Assembly: GCA_965249895.1 (NCBI GenBank)
Contig: CBDFNC010000003.1
Coordinates: 434,001 to 498,000 of the forward strand
DNA from: CBDFNC01 sp965249895
Lineage (GTDB): Bacteria; Pseudomonadota; Gammaproteobacteria; Enterobacterales; CBDFNC01
DNA: 64,000 nucleotides
Direction of reading: 5' to 3'
The position numbers and the translations under genes are program-made. How positions within the stretch are numbered: the first letter of the stretch is position 1; each line of letters opens with the position of its first letter. Shown here in pieces: positions 51,111-63,272 of this stretch. Below the pieces are notes generated by a model that searched no databases, was not told the origin of the DNA, and saw only the letters and a list, made by a program, of their open reading frames with translations.

Positions 51111-51938
51111 ATGATAGTAAATTTTTCCAAGATGCATGGTCTGGGTAACGACTTTATGGTGGTGGATAACGTGACGCAAAACGTTTATCTGTCCAAGGAC
51201 GCTATTCGTCGTTTGTCAGATCGAAACTTTGGTATCGGTTTTGATCAGCTACTGATAGTTGAACCGCCTTATGATCCAGAGCTTGATTTTCATTACCGTA
51301 TCTTTAATGCCGATGGCAGTGAAGTGGAGCAGTGTGGCAACGGCGCACGCTGCGTTGCTCGCTTTGTGCGAATGAAAGGTCTCACTAACAAACACAATAT
51401 TGCGGTGAGCACCAGCAAAGGGAAAATCATGCTCAAGGCAGAGCGTGATGGCCATATTACTGTGGATATGGGCAAACCGGTCCTTGACCCCAACCAGGTT
51501 CCTTTTACCGCCAAAAAAGAGGAAAAGACCTATATCCTGCGTGCCGATGATCAAACCGTGATGTGTGGCGTTGTTTCTATGGGAAACCCTCATGTGGTTG
51601 TATTGGTTGATGACGTGGATACGGCACCAGTAGAAACCTTGGGACCGATTTTGGAAAACCACGAGCGATTCCCACAAAAGGTAAATGTCGGATTCTTGGA
51701 GGTGAAAAACTCTGAATACGGTCGACTGAGGGTCTGGGAGCGTGGTGTAGGTGAAACCCTGGCGTGTGGTTCAGGCGCCTGTGCTGCTGCTGTTGTTGGC
51801 CAGTTACAAGGTAAACTCGGTAGTAATTGCACACTGGAGTTACGCGGTGGCAAACTGAAATTTCAGTGGCAACCGGGTCAGTCAGTGAGAATGACAGGCG
51901 CGGCGGAGCATGTTTTTGATGGTCAGATCCAAATATGA
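51111..51938 (+). CDS. dapF: diaminopimelate epimerase
   Basis: DapF interconverts LL- and meso-diaminopimelate with two active-site cysteines, both present: Cys in EQCGNGARCVARF near 76 and in LACGSGACAAAV near 222. The N-terminal FSKMHGLGNDF is diagnostic. It is 275 residues, the usual length, and overlaps the DUF484 gene by 4 bases (ATGA). Confidence 0.98.
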   Translation: MIVNFSKMHGLGNDFMVVDNVTQNVYLSKDAIRRLSDRNFGIGFDQLLIVEPPYDPELDFHYRIFNADGSEVEQCGNGARCVARFVRMKGLTNKHNIAVSTSKGKIMLKAERDGHITVDMGKPVLDPNQVPFTAKKEEKTYILRADDQTVMCGVVSMGNPHVVVLVDDVDTAPVETLGPILENHERFPQKVNVGFLEVKNSEYGRLRVWERGVGETLACGSGACAAAVVGQLQGKLGSNCTLELRGGKLKFQWQPGQSVRMTGAAEHVFDGQIQI

Positions 51939-52633
51939 GTGAAATTAATCAAGCCCAGCAAGAGGAGTTGGTTGAAGAAGAGCTGATTGCCGATTATCTG
52001 ATGCAAAATCCAAATTTCTTTAATCGCTTTCCAAGTATTGCGGAGAAAATTGAAGTGCCCCATGGGCAACAAGGCGTTTTTTCTTTGGTTGAGCTTCAGC
52101 TGCAAAGGCAAAGAGGAAAAATTGCCGAGCTTGAGGAAGAAATCACCCAGTTGATAACGGTAGCCAGCCACAACGAAAAGATTTTTGAGGTTTATGCCGA
52201 TCTCTATCCTGAGTTACTGGAAGTGACTACCTTGGGTCAGTTAACCCGAACCCTGGCACGTTGTTTTAAAGAAAAGCTAATGTTGTCAGCGCTGGCCCTT
52301 AAACTGGATCCTGATTATTTCGATATACCCTTTAAGTACCAGGGGTTCACGTTAGAAAAGGACACCCTGTGCGGCCTGAGAACGCAGAAGTTAAGAGGTA
52401 AAGATCACTACTTCGGGCGGATATCTGAAGTGGATAAAACCGCTATCTTCGGACCTACTGCGGTGGTGAATTCCGTTGCGCTGATTGAGCTGGGTAACCA
52501 GGGGGAGCAAGGTTTATTGGCTATCGGCAGCCCCAACGCCAACCATTACTCTCCGGAAATGGATACTTTGTTACTGGACCAAGTGTGTCGCTTTATTTCC
52601 ATTCTACTGCACCGACTCTTACAAAAAAAATAA
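51935..52633 (+). CDS. DUF484 family protein
   Basis: This 232-residue cytoplasmic protein has a short N-terminal helix (IADYLMQNPNFFNRFPSI, the family start), a coiled coil (about 48-80) and a GAF-like C-terminal domain with TAVVNSVALIELG and LAIGSPNANHYSPEMDTLLLDQV. It sits between dapF and xerC, its conserved place in gammaproteobacteria (E. coli yigA region). Its role is unknown; the GAF fold suggests ligand binding. It overlaps dapF by 4 bases. Confidence 0.92.
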   Translation: MSEINQAQQEELVEEELIADYLMQNPNFFNRFPSIAEKIEVPHGQQGVFSLVELQLQRQRGKIAELEEEITQLITVASHNEKIFEVYADLYPELLEVTTLGQLTRTLARCFKEKLMLSALALKLDPDYFDIPFKYQGFTLEKDTLCGLRTQKLRGKDHYFGRISEVDKTAIFGPTAVVNSVALIELGNQGEQGLLAIGSPNANHYSPEMDTLLLDQVCRFISILLHRLLQKK

Positions 52634-52697
52634 CTCAGCGGCCGTTGCGCCGCTTGCCTCTTTGGCGGATGATGAACAACAAACACAGCAATAGTCA

Positions 52698-53633
52698 TTG
52701 ATTTTGAGCGATCAAATTTTCCCAAATTTACAATGCCATATAGACGGTTTTATGGACTACCTTCGCTATGAGCGTCAGCTAAGTCCGAAAACCAGAGATA
52801 ACTATTGGCGTCATTTGCAGCAGTTTGCGCAGCAATTAACTGAGTTAGGGATCAAAGACTGGTGCCAGTTGGACTCGGCTCTGGTCAGGCAGTTGGCAAC
52901 GCGTCAGCATAAAGCGGGACTAAGCAGCCGCTCCATAGCCGCCAAACTCTCTTCCCTGCGTTCTTTCTGCGAATACTTGCTGAAAACCAATATGCTAAAG
53001 TCCAACCCGGCAAAAGGAGTCGCTGCGCCGAGGCACAGTAAACCCTTGCCGAAAAATATGGATGTAGATGAAATCCATCAGCTGCTGAATATAGATGAGG
53101 ATGAACCCCTGGCCATTCGTGACAGGGCGATGATGGAATTAATGTATAGCTCTGGTTTACGCCTCAGTGAGTTGGTGGGTTTGAACCTGAAAGACATCAA
53201 GCTGGCTGACAGACAGGTGAAAGTGTTGGGTAAGGGCAGCAAGGAGCGTATTCTTCCTGTGGGTAGAATGGCGGTGGAGTGGATAGAAAAGTGGCTGAAG
53301 GTACGCGGAGAGTTTGTGGTCGGTGATGAGCCGGCTTTATTCCTTTCCAAGCAGAAAAGGCGTATATCGACCCGTAGCGTACAGAGCCGCATGGATAAGT
53401 GGGGTAAAAACCAAACTTTATCCAGCCATGTTAACCCTCATAAATTGCGCCATTCGTTTGCCACACATATGCTGGAGTCCAGCCGTGATCTTAGAGCGGT
53501 ACAAGAGCTATTAGGTCATGCAAATATCTCCACAACCCAGATATATACTAACCTGGACTTTCAACATCTGGCGGAGGTATATGATAGTGCCCACCCAAGA
53601 TCTAAAAGGTCCCCTAAAGGGCCTAAGTCATAA
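52698..53633 (+). CDS. xerC: tyrosine recombinase XerC
   Basis: XerC, with XerD, resolves chromosome dimers at dif. The 311-residue protein has an N-terminal SAM-like core-binding domain (FMDYLRYERQLSPKTRDNYWRHL) and a catalytic domain with all five residues: Arg in SGLRLSELVGL, Lys in GKGSKERILPVG, His-x-x-Arg in HKLRHSFATHML, His in LLGHANISTTQIYTNL, whose Tyr is the nucleophile. The start is a TTG (52698, or 52704); an ATG at 52752 would remove the first helix. The basic tail KRSPKGPKS is repeated in a diverged copy after the stop. Confidence 0.96.
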   Translation: MILSDQIFPNLQCHIDGFMDYLRYERQLSPKTRDNYWRHLQQFAQQLTELGIKDWCQLDSALVRQLATRQHKAGLSSRSIAAKLSSLRSFCEYLLKTNMLKSNPAKGVAAPRHSKPLPKNMDVDEIHQLLNIDEDEPLAIRDRAMMELMYSSGLRLSELVGLNLKDIKLADRQVKVLGKGSKERILPVGRMAVEWIEKWLKVRGEFVVGDEPALFLSKQKRRISTRSVQSRMDKWGKNQTLSSHVNPHKLRHSFATHMLESSRDLRAVQELLGHANISTTQIYTNLDFQHLAEVYDSAHPRSKRSPKGPKS

Positions 53634-53711
53634 TCTCTGGCGGAGGATGTATATGATAGTGCCCACGCTGTCTCAAAAACCAAAAAGATCCTCTAAAGAG
53701 TCTAAATCATG
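53567..53711 (+). repeat. imperfect tandem duplication of the xerC 3' end
   Basis: The last 67 bases of xerC (53567-53633, from CTGGCGGAGG to the TAA) recur in diverged form at 53636-53711, including the ATATGATAGTGCCCAC core and the tail AAAAAGATCCTCTAAAGAG. The second copy carries insertions, and its tail would read KRSSKESKS plus a TGA, against KRSPKGPKS plus TAA in the gene. The second TGA overlaps the next gene's ATG. Confidence 0.88.
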
Positions 53712-54413
53712 AAATTTTATCGACGCCTGAAAACGTTTAAAGCCATTAGCTTTGACCTGGATGATACCCTTTACGATAACGGGCCGGTTATCCAGCGTGC
53801 AGAAGACTGGATGTTCGGCCACTTTGCTACCAACTATAGTGAACTCGTACCTCATCAATGGTCTGAGCTGAAATGGCAGCAACTGAAGTTAGACCCTGAA
53901 TTGGCTCATGATGTAAGTTTATGGCGGATAAAGGCACTACAAGCTTTGTTTGTGCAAAAAGGTTATTCAGCGGCCACTGCCTTGGCTGAGGCGCAAGAGG
54001 TATTTAATCAATTCCTGTCGGTTCGCAGTGATTTTGAGGTGCCGCAAGAGAGTTTCGATGTGTTGGCCGAGCTGGCGAGGTTTTGTCCTGTAGTGGCCAT
54101 CACTAATGGTAACCTCGATGCGGATAAAGTTGGATTGAGCGACAGCTTTCGCTTTATTTTAAAAGCGGGGGATGGTGTTAAATCTAAACCTTTCCCCGAT
54201 ATGTTTGATATCGCCGCTCAGCGGTTAGATATAACCACACGTGATATATTACATGTCGGCGATCACCTTAAAACAGACGTGTTTGGGGCTAAATTCTGTG
54301 GTGCTCAGGCCGTGTGGCTAAATGACGGAAAGAGCCACTTTTCTAAGTGCCGATCTCTACCTGATATAGAAATAATCAGGCTAGCGGATCTGTTGCAACT
54401 GGTTAGTGTATAG
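53709..54413 (+). CDS. yigB: HAD-superfamily phosphatase (YigB-like)
   Basis: This 234-residue HAD hydrolase has motif I SFDLDDTLYDN near 15, motif II ITNGN near 132, the motif III lysine in KSKPFPDMFD near 158 and motif IV HVGDHLKTDVFGA near 178. By position (xerC-yigB-uvrD as in E. coli) and motifs it corresponds to YigB, which dephosphorylates FMN and the riboflavin intermediate 5-amino-6-(5-phosphoribitylamino)uracil. The ATG overlaps the end of the duplicated xerC tail. Confidence 0.9.
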   Translation: MKFYRRLKTFKAISFDLDDTLYDNGPVIQRAEDWMFGHFATNYSELVPHQWSELKWQQLKLDPELAHDVSLWRIKALQALFVQKGYSAATALAEAQEVFNQFLSVRSDFEVPQESFDVLAELARFCPVVAITNGNLDADKVGLSDSFRFILKAGDGVKSKPFPDMFDIAAQRLDITTRDILHVGDHLKTDVFGAKFCGAQAVWLNDGKSHFSKCRSLPDIEIIRLADLLQLVSV

Positions 54414-54421
54414 ATTTGTTG

Positions 54422-54476
54422 TTGGCCTGAGGGAAAACCTTGCTATAATTCGCACCACTACTGAATAAATACACAG
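54422..54476 (+). promoter_or_regulatory. uvrD promoter with LexA-like box
   Basis: A TTGGCC (54422-54427) and TATAAT (54444-54449) pair with 16-base spacing forms a good promoter. CTGAATAAATACACAG at 54461-54476 matches the SOS box CTGT-N8-ACAG with one mismatch and an AT-rich centre. It starts 12 bases after the -10 box, so it overlaps the start of transcription, as in E. coli uvrD. Confidence 0.75.
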
Positions 54477-54482
54477 TGCTTT

Positions 54483-56657
54483 ATGGATCCTGAACTACTT
54501 CTCGATGGCTTAAACGATAAACAATGTGATGCTGTAGCGGCGCCACAATCCAATATCCTGGTTCTGGCTGGAGCGGGAAGTGGTAAGACTCGGGTTCTGG
54601 TACACCGGATTGCCTGGTTACTCAAGGTGCAACACAGCTCACCTTACTCTGTTTTGGCCGTGACCTTTACCAATAAAGCGGCCAAAGAGATGCGTGGTCG
54701 TGTGGAAGAGCTATTGGGGGGAGGCCTGGGTGGCATGTGGATTGGTACTTTCCACGGTATCGCCCATCGCTTGCTACGAGCTCACTATCAGGACGCCAAG
54801 CTGCCGGAGGATTTCCAGATCCTGGATTCGGATGATCAGTACCGTTTGATCCGCCGTATCCTTAAAGCTCTGAACCTGGATGAAAAAACCTGGCCACCCC
54901 GTCAGGCTCAGTGGTATATCAATGGTAAAAAGGACGAAGGCCTGAGAGCACAGCATATCGACAGCTTCGGAGATCCCATTGAACGCACTATGCTGAGTAT
55001 TTATCAGGCTTATCAGGATGCCTGTGACAGAGCGGGTTTGGTGGATTTCGCTGAACTGTTATTACGCGCACATGAATTGTTTCTGCATAAACCGTTTATT
55101 CTGGAGCACTACCAGAATCGATTTGCCAATGTGTTGGTGGATGAGTTCCAGGATACCAACAATATTCAATATGCATGGTTGAGGCTATTAACCAGTACCA
55201 AGAAGAACCACCTGATGATAGTGGGGGATGACGACCAGTCTATTTATGGTTGGCGTGGCGCCCAGGTTGAGAATATTCAGCGCTTTCTGGATGATAACCC
55301 CGGCGCCAGCACAGTTCGTCTGGAACAAAACTACCGCTCTACCGCCACTATACTAAAAGCCTCCAACCAGCTTATTACCAATAACAGCGAACGTATGGGT
55401 AAGGAGCTGTGGACCGATGGCGAAGATGGAGACCTGATCTCCCTTTACGGCGCTTTTAATGAAGTGGACGAAGCCCGCTTTGTAGTGGAACGCATTAAAG
55501 AGTGGCGAGACGAGCGTGGTGACTTGTCTGACTGCGCGATCCTATATCGTAATAATGCCCAGTCCCGTGTATTAGAAGAAAATATGTTGGCCAGTGGTCT
55601 TAAATACCGTATTTACGGTGGTCCGCGTTTCTACGATCGCCAGGAAATCAAAGATGCCCTGGGTTACTTACGACTGGTGAATAGTCGCCTCGATGACGCT
55701 GCTTTCGAGCGTATCGTAAATACCCCTACTCGAGGTATAGGTGACAGAACCTTAGGTATTATTCGAGTTGCGGCCAGGGACAGAGGGGCCACCCTTTGGC
55801 AGACCGCGGTTCAGTTATTGGAAGAAAAGGCGTTGGCAGGCAGAGCTGCGACTGCCATCCGCAATTTCATCGAGCTAATTAATAACCTGGAACAAGAATT
55901 AACCGGCCTGCCTTTACATGAGCAAGTGGACCAGGCTGTGCTTATGTCTGGTATTCAGGCTATGTATTTGGCTGAAAAAGGGGAGAAGGGCAAGGCTCGT
56001 ATCGAAAACCTGGAAGAGTTGGTTACCGCAACCAAACAGTTTGATAAACCGGAAGAAGCAGAAGAGATGTCTGATCTTTCTGCGTTCCTTTCCCATGCAG
56101 CATTGGAATCCGGTGAATCCCAGGCGGATGAATTTGATGATGCTGTGCAGATGATGACAATGCACACCGCCAAAGGTCTGGAATTCCCACTGGTATTAAT
56201 GGTGGGTGTTGAAGAAGGTATGTTCCCTAGTCAGCAATCTAGCGAAGAGCCGGGTCGCTTAGAGGAAGAGCGTCGCCTTTGTTATGTCGGCATGACCCGA
56301 GCAAAGAAAAAGCTCTATATTTGTTATGCAGAAAGCCGTCGTTTATATGGCCAGGAGAAATTCCACAGCCCATCTCGCTTTATTAAAGAGATCCCTTCAG
56401 ATTGCCTGGAAGAGATCCGGATCAAGACCCAGATTAGTCGACCAACCCAATACGGGCGCTTTTCCAATGAGCAGGTCACTAGCACTTTTGATAGCACCGG
56501 TTTCCAGTTAGGTCAGCGAGTTATGCATCCCAAGTTTGGCGAAGGCGTAGTGCTGAACTATGAAGGTACTGGTGAACAAAGCCGAATTCAGGTTCATTTC
56601 GATGATGCTGGCGCTAAATGGCTAGTGGTTGCGTATGCCAGACTAGCGTCTATTTAA
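54483..56657 (+). CDS. uvrD: DNA helicase II (UvrD)
   Basis: UvrD unwinds DNA 3' to 5' in nucleotide excision and mismatch repair. The 724-residue SF1 helicase has Walker A AGAGSGKTRVLVHRI near 31, FTNKAAKEM, VDEFQDTN (Walker B) near 221, DDDQSIYGWRGA near 249, LEQNYRST, HTAKGLEFPLV near 563, and VGMTRAKKKLYI near 605. The C-terminal GVVLNYEGTGEQSRIQVHF is the Tudor-like module that contacts RNA polymerase. An SOS-like box precedes it. Confidence 0.98.
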   Translation: MDPELLLDGLNDKQCDAVAAPQSNILVLAGAGSGKTRVLVHRIAWLLKVQHSSPYSVLAVTFTNKAAKEMRGRVEELLGGGLGGMWIGTFHGIAHRLLRAHYQDAKLPEDFQILDSDDQYRLIRRILKALNLDEKTWPPRQAQWYINGKKDEGLRAQHIDSFGDPIERTMLSIYQAYQDACDRAGLVDFAELLLRAHELFLHKPFILEHYQNRFANVLVDEFQDTNNIQYAWLRLLTSTKKNHLMIVGDDDQSIYGWRGAQVENIQRFLDDNPGASTVRLEQNYRSTATILKASNQLITNNSERMGKELWTDGEDGDLISLYGAFNEVDEARFVVERIKEWRDERGDLSDCAILYRNNAQSRVLEENMLASGLKYRIYGGPRFYDRQEIKDALGYLRLVNSRLDDAAFERIVNTPTRGIGDRTLGIIRVAARDRGATLWQTAVQLLEEKALAGRAATAIRNFIELINNLEQELTGLPLHEQVDQAVLMSGIQAMYLAEKGEKGKARIENLEELVTATKQFDKPEEAEEMSDLSAFLSHAALESGESQADEFDDAVQMMTMHTAKGLEFPLVLMVGVEEGMFPSQQSSEEPGRLEEERRLCYVGMTRAKKKLYICYAESRRLYGQEKFHSPSRFIKEIPSDCLEEIRIKTQISRPTQYGRFSNEQVTSTFDSTGFQLGQRVMHPKFGEGVVLNYEGTGEQSRIQVHFDDAGAKWLVVAYARLASI

Positions 56658-56670
56658 CTCTTCTATTATA

Positions 56671-56693
56671 AACCTCGGCTTTCGGTCGAGGTT
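56671..56693 (+). terminator. intrinsic terminator of uvrD
   Basis: AACCTCG (56671-56677) pairs with CGAGGTT (56687-56693) and is followed by TTTGCCTT, fourteen bases after the uvrD stop. Confidence 0.85.
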
Positions 56694-56808
56694 TTGCCTT
56701 CCTTAATCCGATTATTCTTCTAATTGCTCGTAAAACAACCTCTTTAGTATGGTAAATAGACGTTTCACCTCTATTTCGAAAAAACTGCGATGTTTTTACA
56801 AAAAGGTC

Positions 56809-56836
56809 TTGCGCTTGAGACTCTGATCTCTATAAT
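56809..56836 (+). promoter_or_regulatory. rRNA operon promoter P1
   Basis: TTGCGC (56809-56814), 16 bases, TATAAT (56831-56836), followed by a GC-rich discriminator GCGCACC. An A/T-rich stretch (GATGTTTTTACAAAAA) directly upstream resembles an UP element. The discriminator is what makes rRNA promoters sensitive to ppGpp. Confidence 0.85.
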
Positions 56837-56956
56837 GCGCACCACTGAGACGGCAGGCCACCCCATACGGGACAAGGGCTGAAGCGATATCGGTCAGGTT
56901 AGAAACTAAGGTTTCAACCCTGGAAAGAAAATTGCAAACTTCTTCGGGATTAGCAG

Positions 56957-56984
56957 TTGACTTTCAAATCGGCTAGCGTAGTAT
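56957..56984 (+). promoter_or_regulatory. rRNA operon promoter P2
   Basis: TTGACT (56957-56962), a 16-base spacer, and TAGTAT (56979-56984), followed by ACGCAGCC. It lies about 150 bases after P1, the typical tandem arrangement. Confidence 0.75.
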
Positions 56985-57021
56985 ACGCAGCCCTGACGAG
57001 GCAAACAAACGCCGACTCAAC

Positions 57022-57032
57022 GCTCTTTAACA
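57022..57032 (+). promoter_or_regulatory. boxA antitermination site in the rRNA leader
   Basis: GCTCTTTAACA matches boxA, the NusB/S10 binding site that protects rRNA transcripts from Rho. The leader between here and 16S also holds two perfect mini-hairpins, GATGTTTTGC/GCAAAACATC and TTTATTCGC/GCGAATAAA. Confidence 0.85.
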
Positions 57033-57260
57033 ATTTAATCAGACAATCTGTGTGGACACTCCAACAGTAATTGAGACTCGCTAAGCAGCTTAGCTGCAAA
57101 CGATTTTCTCAATATTTTGGATGTTCGACAGAACGACTTTATGTCCACTATTTATAGTGGGAATGAAAACCAGAATTCATTGAGCAGGATGTTTTGCTTG
57201 CAAAACATCTCGTCCGACAGTTTATTCGCTTGCGAATAAATGAGAGGGCAAAAAAACTTT

Positions 57261-58803
<1,543 letters not shown>

Positions 58804-59010
58804 CCTAAAGCGACTCGAACTGTTGTCAACTCGCACTTTTACTTCGTAAAAGCTGCTGTTTGACCGGTCACATCTCTTCGAGATGTTCAGGGAGTGCCCA
58901 CACAAATTGTCTGATTAATTAAAGATGTGAAGTTTCTGGAATATGGCTGCTCACTAGCGTTCGCCTGATTCATAAACTGCTGAGAAACATGTTTCTCATA
59001 TCGAGTTTAT

Positions 59011-59086
59011 GTCCCGTTCGTCTAGAGGCCTAGGACACCGCCCTTTCACGGCGGTAACACGAGTTCAAATCTCGTACGGGATACCA
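59011..59086 (+). tRNA. tRNA-Glu (anticodon TTC)
   Basis: The 76-base tRNA includes an encoded CCA. The acceptor GTCCCGT pairs with ACGGGAT (first pair G-T as in E. coli tRNA-Glu); the anticodon stem CCGCC/GGCGG encloses CTTTCAC with anticodon TTC; the T arm is CGAGTTCAAATCTCG. It is the only tRNA in the 16S-23S spacer. A perfect hairpin CCATCTTTC/GAAAGATGG (59084-59105) begins inside the CCA and probably guides 3' processing. Confidence 0.97.
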
Positions 59087-59143
59087 TCTTTCTTACGAAA
59101 GATGGCGAACTAAGAAACCACCTTCGTATCGTGCTTGAAAGCA

Positions 59144-59211
59144 CAAAGCAATATAGCAACTTCGGTTGTGATTATATTGCTTTGCTTTTTTAAGCAATTG
59201 CTCTTTAAAAA
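59144..59211 (+). promoter_or_regulatory. terminator-like hairpin and second boxA in the 16S-23S spacer
   Basis: CAAAGCAATATA (59144-59155) pairs with TATATTGCTTTG (59173-59184); inside, GCAAC and GTTGT flank a TTCG loop. The stem is followed by CTTTTTT, the form of an intrinsic terminator. TGCTCTTTAAAAATTTGG, a boxA-like site, follows from 59199. The rest of 59087-59552 holds further short hairpins (for example CTTTTAC/GTAAAAG near 59451) and no gene. Confidence 0.6.
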
Positions 59212-59552
59212 TTTGGAAAGCTGATAAAGTTCATTGAATACATTAGTAACCACCATTTTGCGTTGCAAAATCGGTATGTTACGTATTATCACTTGGTGAT
59301 AATACTCGATGTGTTTAATACCGAGTTGTTTCTTCGGAAACAATTCAAGCAATAGAAATAAATGTTAAGTGTTAAAACTTAGCACGTACTGAGTTTGTAT
59401 TAGCGCCTTCTCACACATTTACTTGGTAAATGATGTTGTTAGGCAGGTCGCTTTTACAAGTAAAAGCTCAGTTATAGTTCGCAAGTGTCTTGGTAAAGAC
59501 AAAGGATGCACGAAAGTGGGTCCTGCAATACGACACTGTTTAGGTGTTGTAT

Positions 59553-62442
<2,890 letters not shown>

Positions 62443-62696
62443 ACAACTCCTAAGCGGTGTTACGAAGTAACCCGCGCAGTTCCGGCAACATGTCGCAGAC
62501 ATGTGAGAGGAAACTAAGCATTAGGGTGTTAATACCAAAAGATTACTTGCGAACTATTCACTTTTTGCTTGCAAAAAGTGAAGGTCTGGCAACACTTTTA
62601 CGAAGTAAAGGTGTGAGAAGACAAAGAGCTGTTGCGAACTTTATCACTTCCAGATTTTAAAGCTCACGCGCTTAGCGCGAGAGCAAAACAAGTTAT

Positions 62697-62815
62697 CGCC
62701 TGGCGGCCATAGCATTGTGGACCCACCTGACTCCATGCCGAACTCAGTAGTGAAACGCAATAGCGCCGATGGTAGTGTGGGGTTTCCCCATGTGAGAGTA
62801 GGACACTGCCAGGCA
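62697..62815 (+). rRNA. rrf: 5S ribosomal RNA, first copy
   Basis: About 119 bases from CGCCTGGCGGCC to GCCAGGCA, with the internal CATGCCGAACTCAG and GGTAGTGTGGGG motifs. It differs from the second copy at a few positions in the GGACCCACCTGACTCC region, where the second copy is closer to the E. coli sequence. Confidence 0.96.
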
Positions 62816-62823
62816 CAAAATTT

Positions 62824-62851
62824 AACCCCGTAGTCTCACGACTGCGGGGTT
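62824..62851 (+). terminator. intrinsic terminator between the two 5S genes
   Basis: A 12-bp stem (AACCCCGTAGTC with GACTGCGGGGTT, one G-T pair, loop TCAC) followed by TTT and A starts nine bases after the first 5S. As drawn, it should end most transcripts before the second 5S gene. Confidence 0.9.
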
Positions 62852-62968
62852 TTTAATACCAAATAACATGTGGTGAACGCAAGTAGCGAACCATTTGTTA
62901 GCAAGCGAAAGATAGTGCATTAAAAATTTCCACGTTAACGAGTGAAACTCGAGAACGAAACAAGTTAT

Positions 62969-63087
62969 CGCCTGGCGGCCATAGCATTGTGGTCCCACCT
63001 GATCCCATGCCGAACTCAGTAGTGAAACGCAATAGCGCCGATGGTAGTGTGGGGTTTCCCCATGTGAGAGTAGGACACTGCCAGGCA
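62969..63087 (+). rRNA. rrf: 5S ribosomal RNA, second copy
   Basis: About 119 bases, nearly identical to the first 5S and offset from it by 272 bases. The short lead-in AACAAGTTATCGCC and a very similar terminator are also duplicated, so the unit of duplication is lead-in plus 5S plus terminator. Confidence 0.96.
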
Positions 63088-63094
63088 CCAATTT

Positions 63095-63124
63095 AAACCC
63101 CGTAGTCTCATGACTACGGGGTTT
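63095..63124 (+). terminator. rRNA operon terminator
   Basis: AAACCCCGTAGTC (63095-63107) pairs perfectly with GACTACGGGGTTT (63112-63124), loop TCAT, followed by TTT. It is a stronger version of the hairpin after the first 5S. Confidence 0.95.
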
Positions 63125-63272
63125 TTTATTATCTGGACTCCACTACTCCAGATGCCAGGGGTTAACCGCTATCCCTGATATCGTCAATATCCTGCTCCCC
63201 ATCTATCTACATTTATTATCAATTAAGTTAAAGTAGCTTGCGTTCGGAACATGGAGTTTTACCTACCTGATT

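Noticed and set aside
53518..53712. 64-codon frame across the end of xerC
   Set aside because: It is an out-of-frame reading of xerC and its duplicated tail, which explains the internal similarity.
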